Assembly (NCBI GenBank): GCA_963580455.1
Contig: OY756960.1
Span: 23,743,238 to 23,807,237 of the forward strand
DNA: 64,000 bases
Origin: Euonymus europaeus
Taxonomy: Eukaryota; Streptophyta; Magnoliopsida; Celastrales; Celastraceae
Reading direction: 5' to 3'
The position numbers and the translations under genes were made by a program. The notes below the pieces were generated by a model. That model did no database searches. It had not been told where the DNA came from and saw only the letters and a list, made by a program, of their open reading frames with translations. Shown piece by piece: positions 63,213-64,000 of the stretch (its first letter is position 1; the number at the start of each line of letters is the position of its first letter).

Positions 63213-64000
63213 CTTATCATCTCTTCGAGATTTTAGCTTATTTCGGGTGTCCTTTCCCTTGAGAGAAACCAGTCGGCGAATGGGGAGAGTGGAAGAGAGG
63301 TAAACTAGGAGGAGATATAGGGGAGTTTGGCGTTTGCGTGTTTCAGTTAGAGAATAAATCGGGGGTCGTTATTACTTACGTGCTGTTGTGCGTATAAATG
63401 TATTTTTATTTTCTTGATAAATATGGATTTGTTCGAATTAGATTATTCCGTCCAATCTTTTTTTTTTTCTTTAGATAATTGTTGTATATAAAGGTTTTTT
63501 TTTGTTCGTAGCCCGTACTGGGCTTTACTAGAATACCGTTGGGTTAATAAATGGTATGTATAATGTTCATTCAATATGATGACATGTGTAGGGTTGACTA
63601 GTCAACTCTCATATGTGTCTATTTTTTAATTTTTTTAATAAAATTTAATTGTTTGTGATTTTAGTTAATTACAAAAATAATTTCACCACCCTAATCTAGA
63701 GAGAGAAACTAGAGAAAGTGATGAAAGGGGTCATAGGCTTGTTTTGGAACCGCCAACGCATTATGTAATTAACTTAACACTTTAGTTTATTGAATTCTAA
63801 TTCAAGATTATATAAGAAGTTTTTCTAATACATTTTTTGACTCATCTTTCCTTTCAGTTTCTTGGTGGATGACATTCTGATAAGAGCGTTCAACAACATA
63901 GAATCGAGTACAGTTCCATTCCCTAGCAACCAACCCATGAGGCTTTACTCAAGTTTCTGAAATGCAGACGACTGGGCGACTAGGGGAGGCCTAGTGAAGA
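63213..64000. promoter_or_regulatory. Upstream region of the LBD gene and window end
   Basis: This is the LBD promoter and 5' UTR (leftward). A TTGTATATAAAGG motif at about 63482 resembles a TATA box but faces right, away from the LBD gene. The rest to 64000 is AT-rich and shows no exon, RNA gene or repeat that I can name. Confidence 0.35.

Noticed and set aside
1..64000. A bacterial-style defence system, CRISPR array or viral insertion
   Set aside because: All gene-like content is intron-bearing plant nuclear sequence, and no spaced direct repeats or viral protein motifs were seen.

Overview
This is nuclear DNA of a flowering plant, almost certainly a eudicot. Its genes are interrupted by many short-exon GT/AG introns. 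Intergenic DNA and introns are AT-rich, and the gene set is plant-specific: a KEA antiporter, a CBL calcium sensor, P-protein of photorespiration, a LOB-domain factor, an NHL protein and an LRR-III receptor kinase. There is no bacterial or viral block, no CRISPR array, and no tRNA or rRNA gene that I could support. All gene models were built by reading translated exons across GT/AG borders. For the genes with fully traced exons, the exon sums are multiples of three.

Layout, left to right: (1) K+ efflux antiporter of the KEA4/5/6 group, minus, 20 exons (275-7370). (2) A 5'-truncated LINE copy with poly(A) and a 17-bp target-site duplication (7722-8359). (3) Class IV histone deacetylase HDA2, minus, 13 exons (8960-13208), with a Tourist-like MITE in one intron. 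(4) CBL10-type calcineurin B-like sensor, plus, 9 exons (15150-18715), with a tRNA-derived SINE in an intron. (5) A conserved uncharacterised plant protein, plus, 6 exons (19887-21895). (6) EDR1/RAF3-type Raf-like MAPKKK, minus, 13 exons (23449-32070). (7) A decayed FAR1-related/MULE-type gene fragment, plus (33032-33726). (8) Mitochondrial glycine decarboxylase P-protein, minus, about 15 exons (34086-39871). (9) GT31 beta-1,3-galactosyltransferase, minus, 7 exons (40905-43979). (10) CPSF100 (CPSF2), plus, 18 exons (45700-54505), followed by a TIR DNA-transposon relic of about 1 kb (54997-55998). (11) Single-exon NHL/LEA-2 protein, plus (56932-57744). (12) LRR receptor-like pseudokinase, plus, 2 exons (59356-61497). 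(13) LOB-domain factor of the LBD22/27 type, minus, 2 exons (62028-63212).

The genes do not form an operon-like pathway. They are ordinary single-copy housekeeping, signalling and transport genes. What ties them together is gene order: neighbours here are also neighbours in Arabidopsis, but on different chromosomes (recalled loci: CBL10-GLDP1, GLDP2-GT31, KEA6-RAF3). This fits a window that keeps an ancestral order which later broke up by duplication and gene loss. I found no new molecular system. The points most worth a second look are the precisely bounded LINE insertion, the FAR1-related relic, the SINE set, the TIR relic, a perfect 14-bp hairpin at 58127-58161, the in-frame upstream extension of the CBL sensor, and the pseudokinase signature of the LRR kinase.
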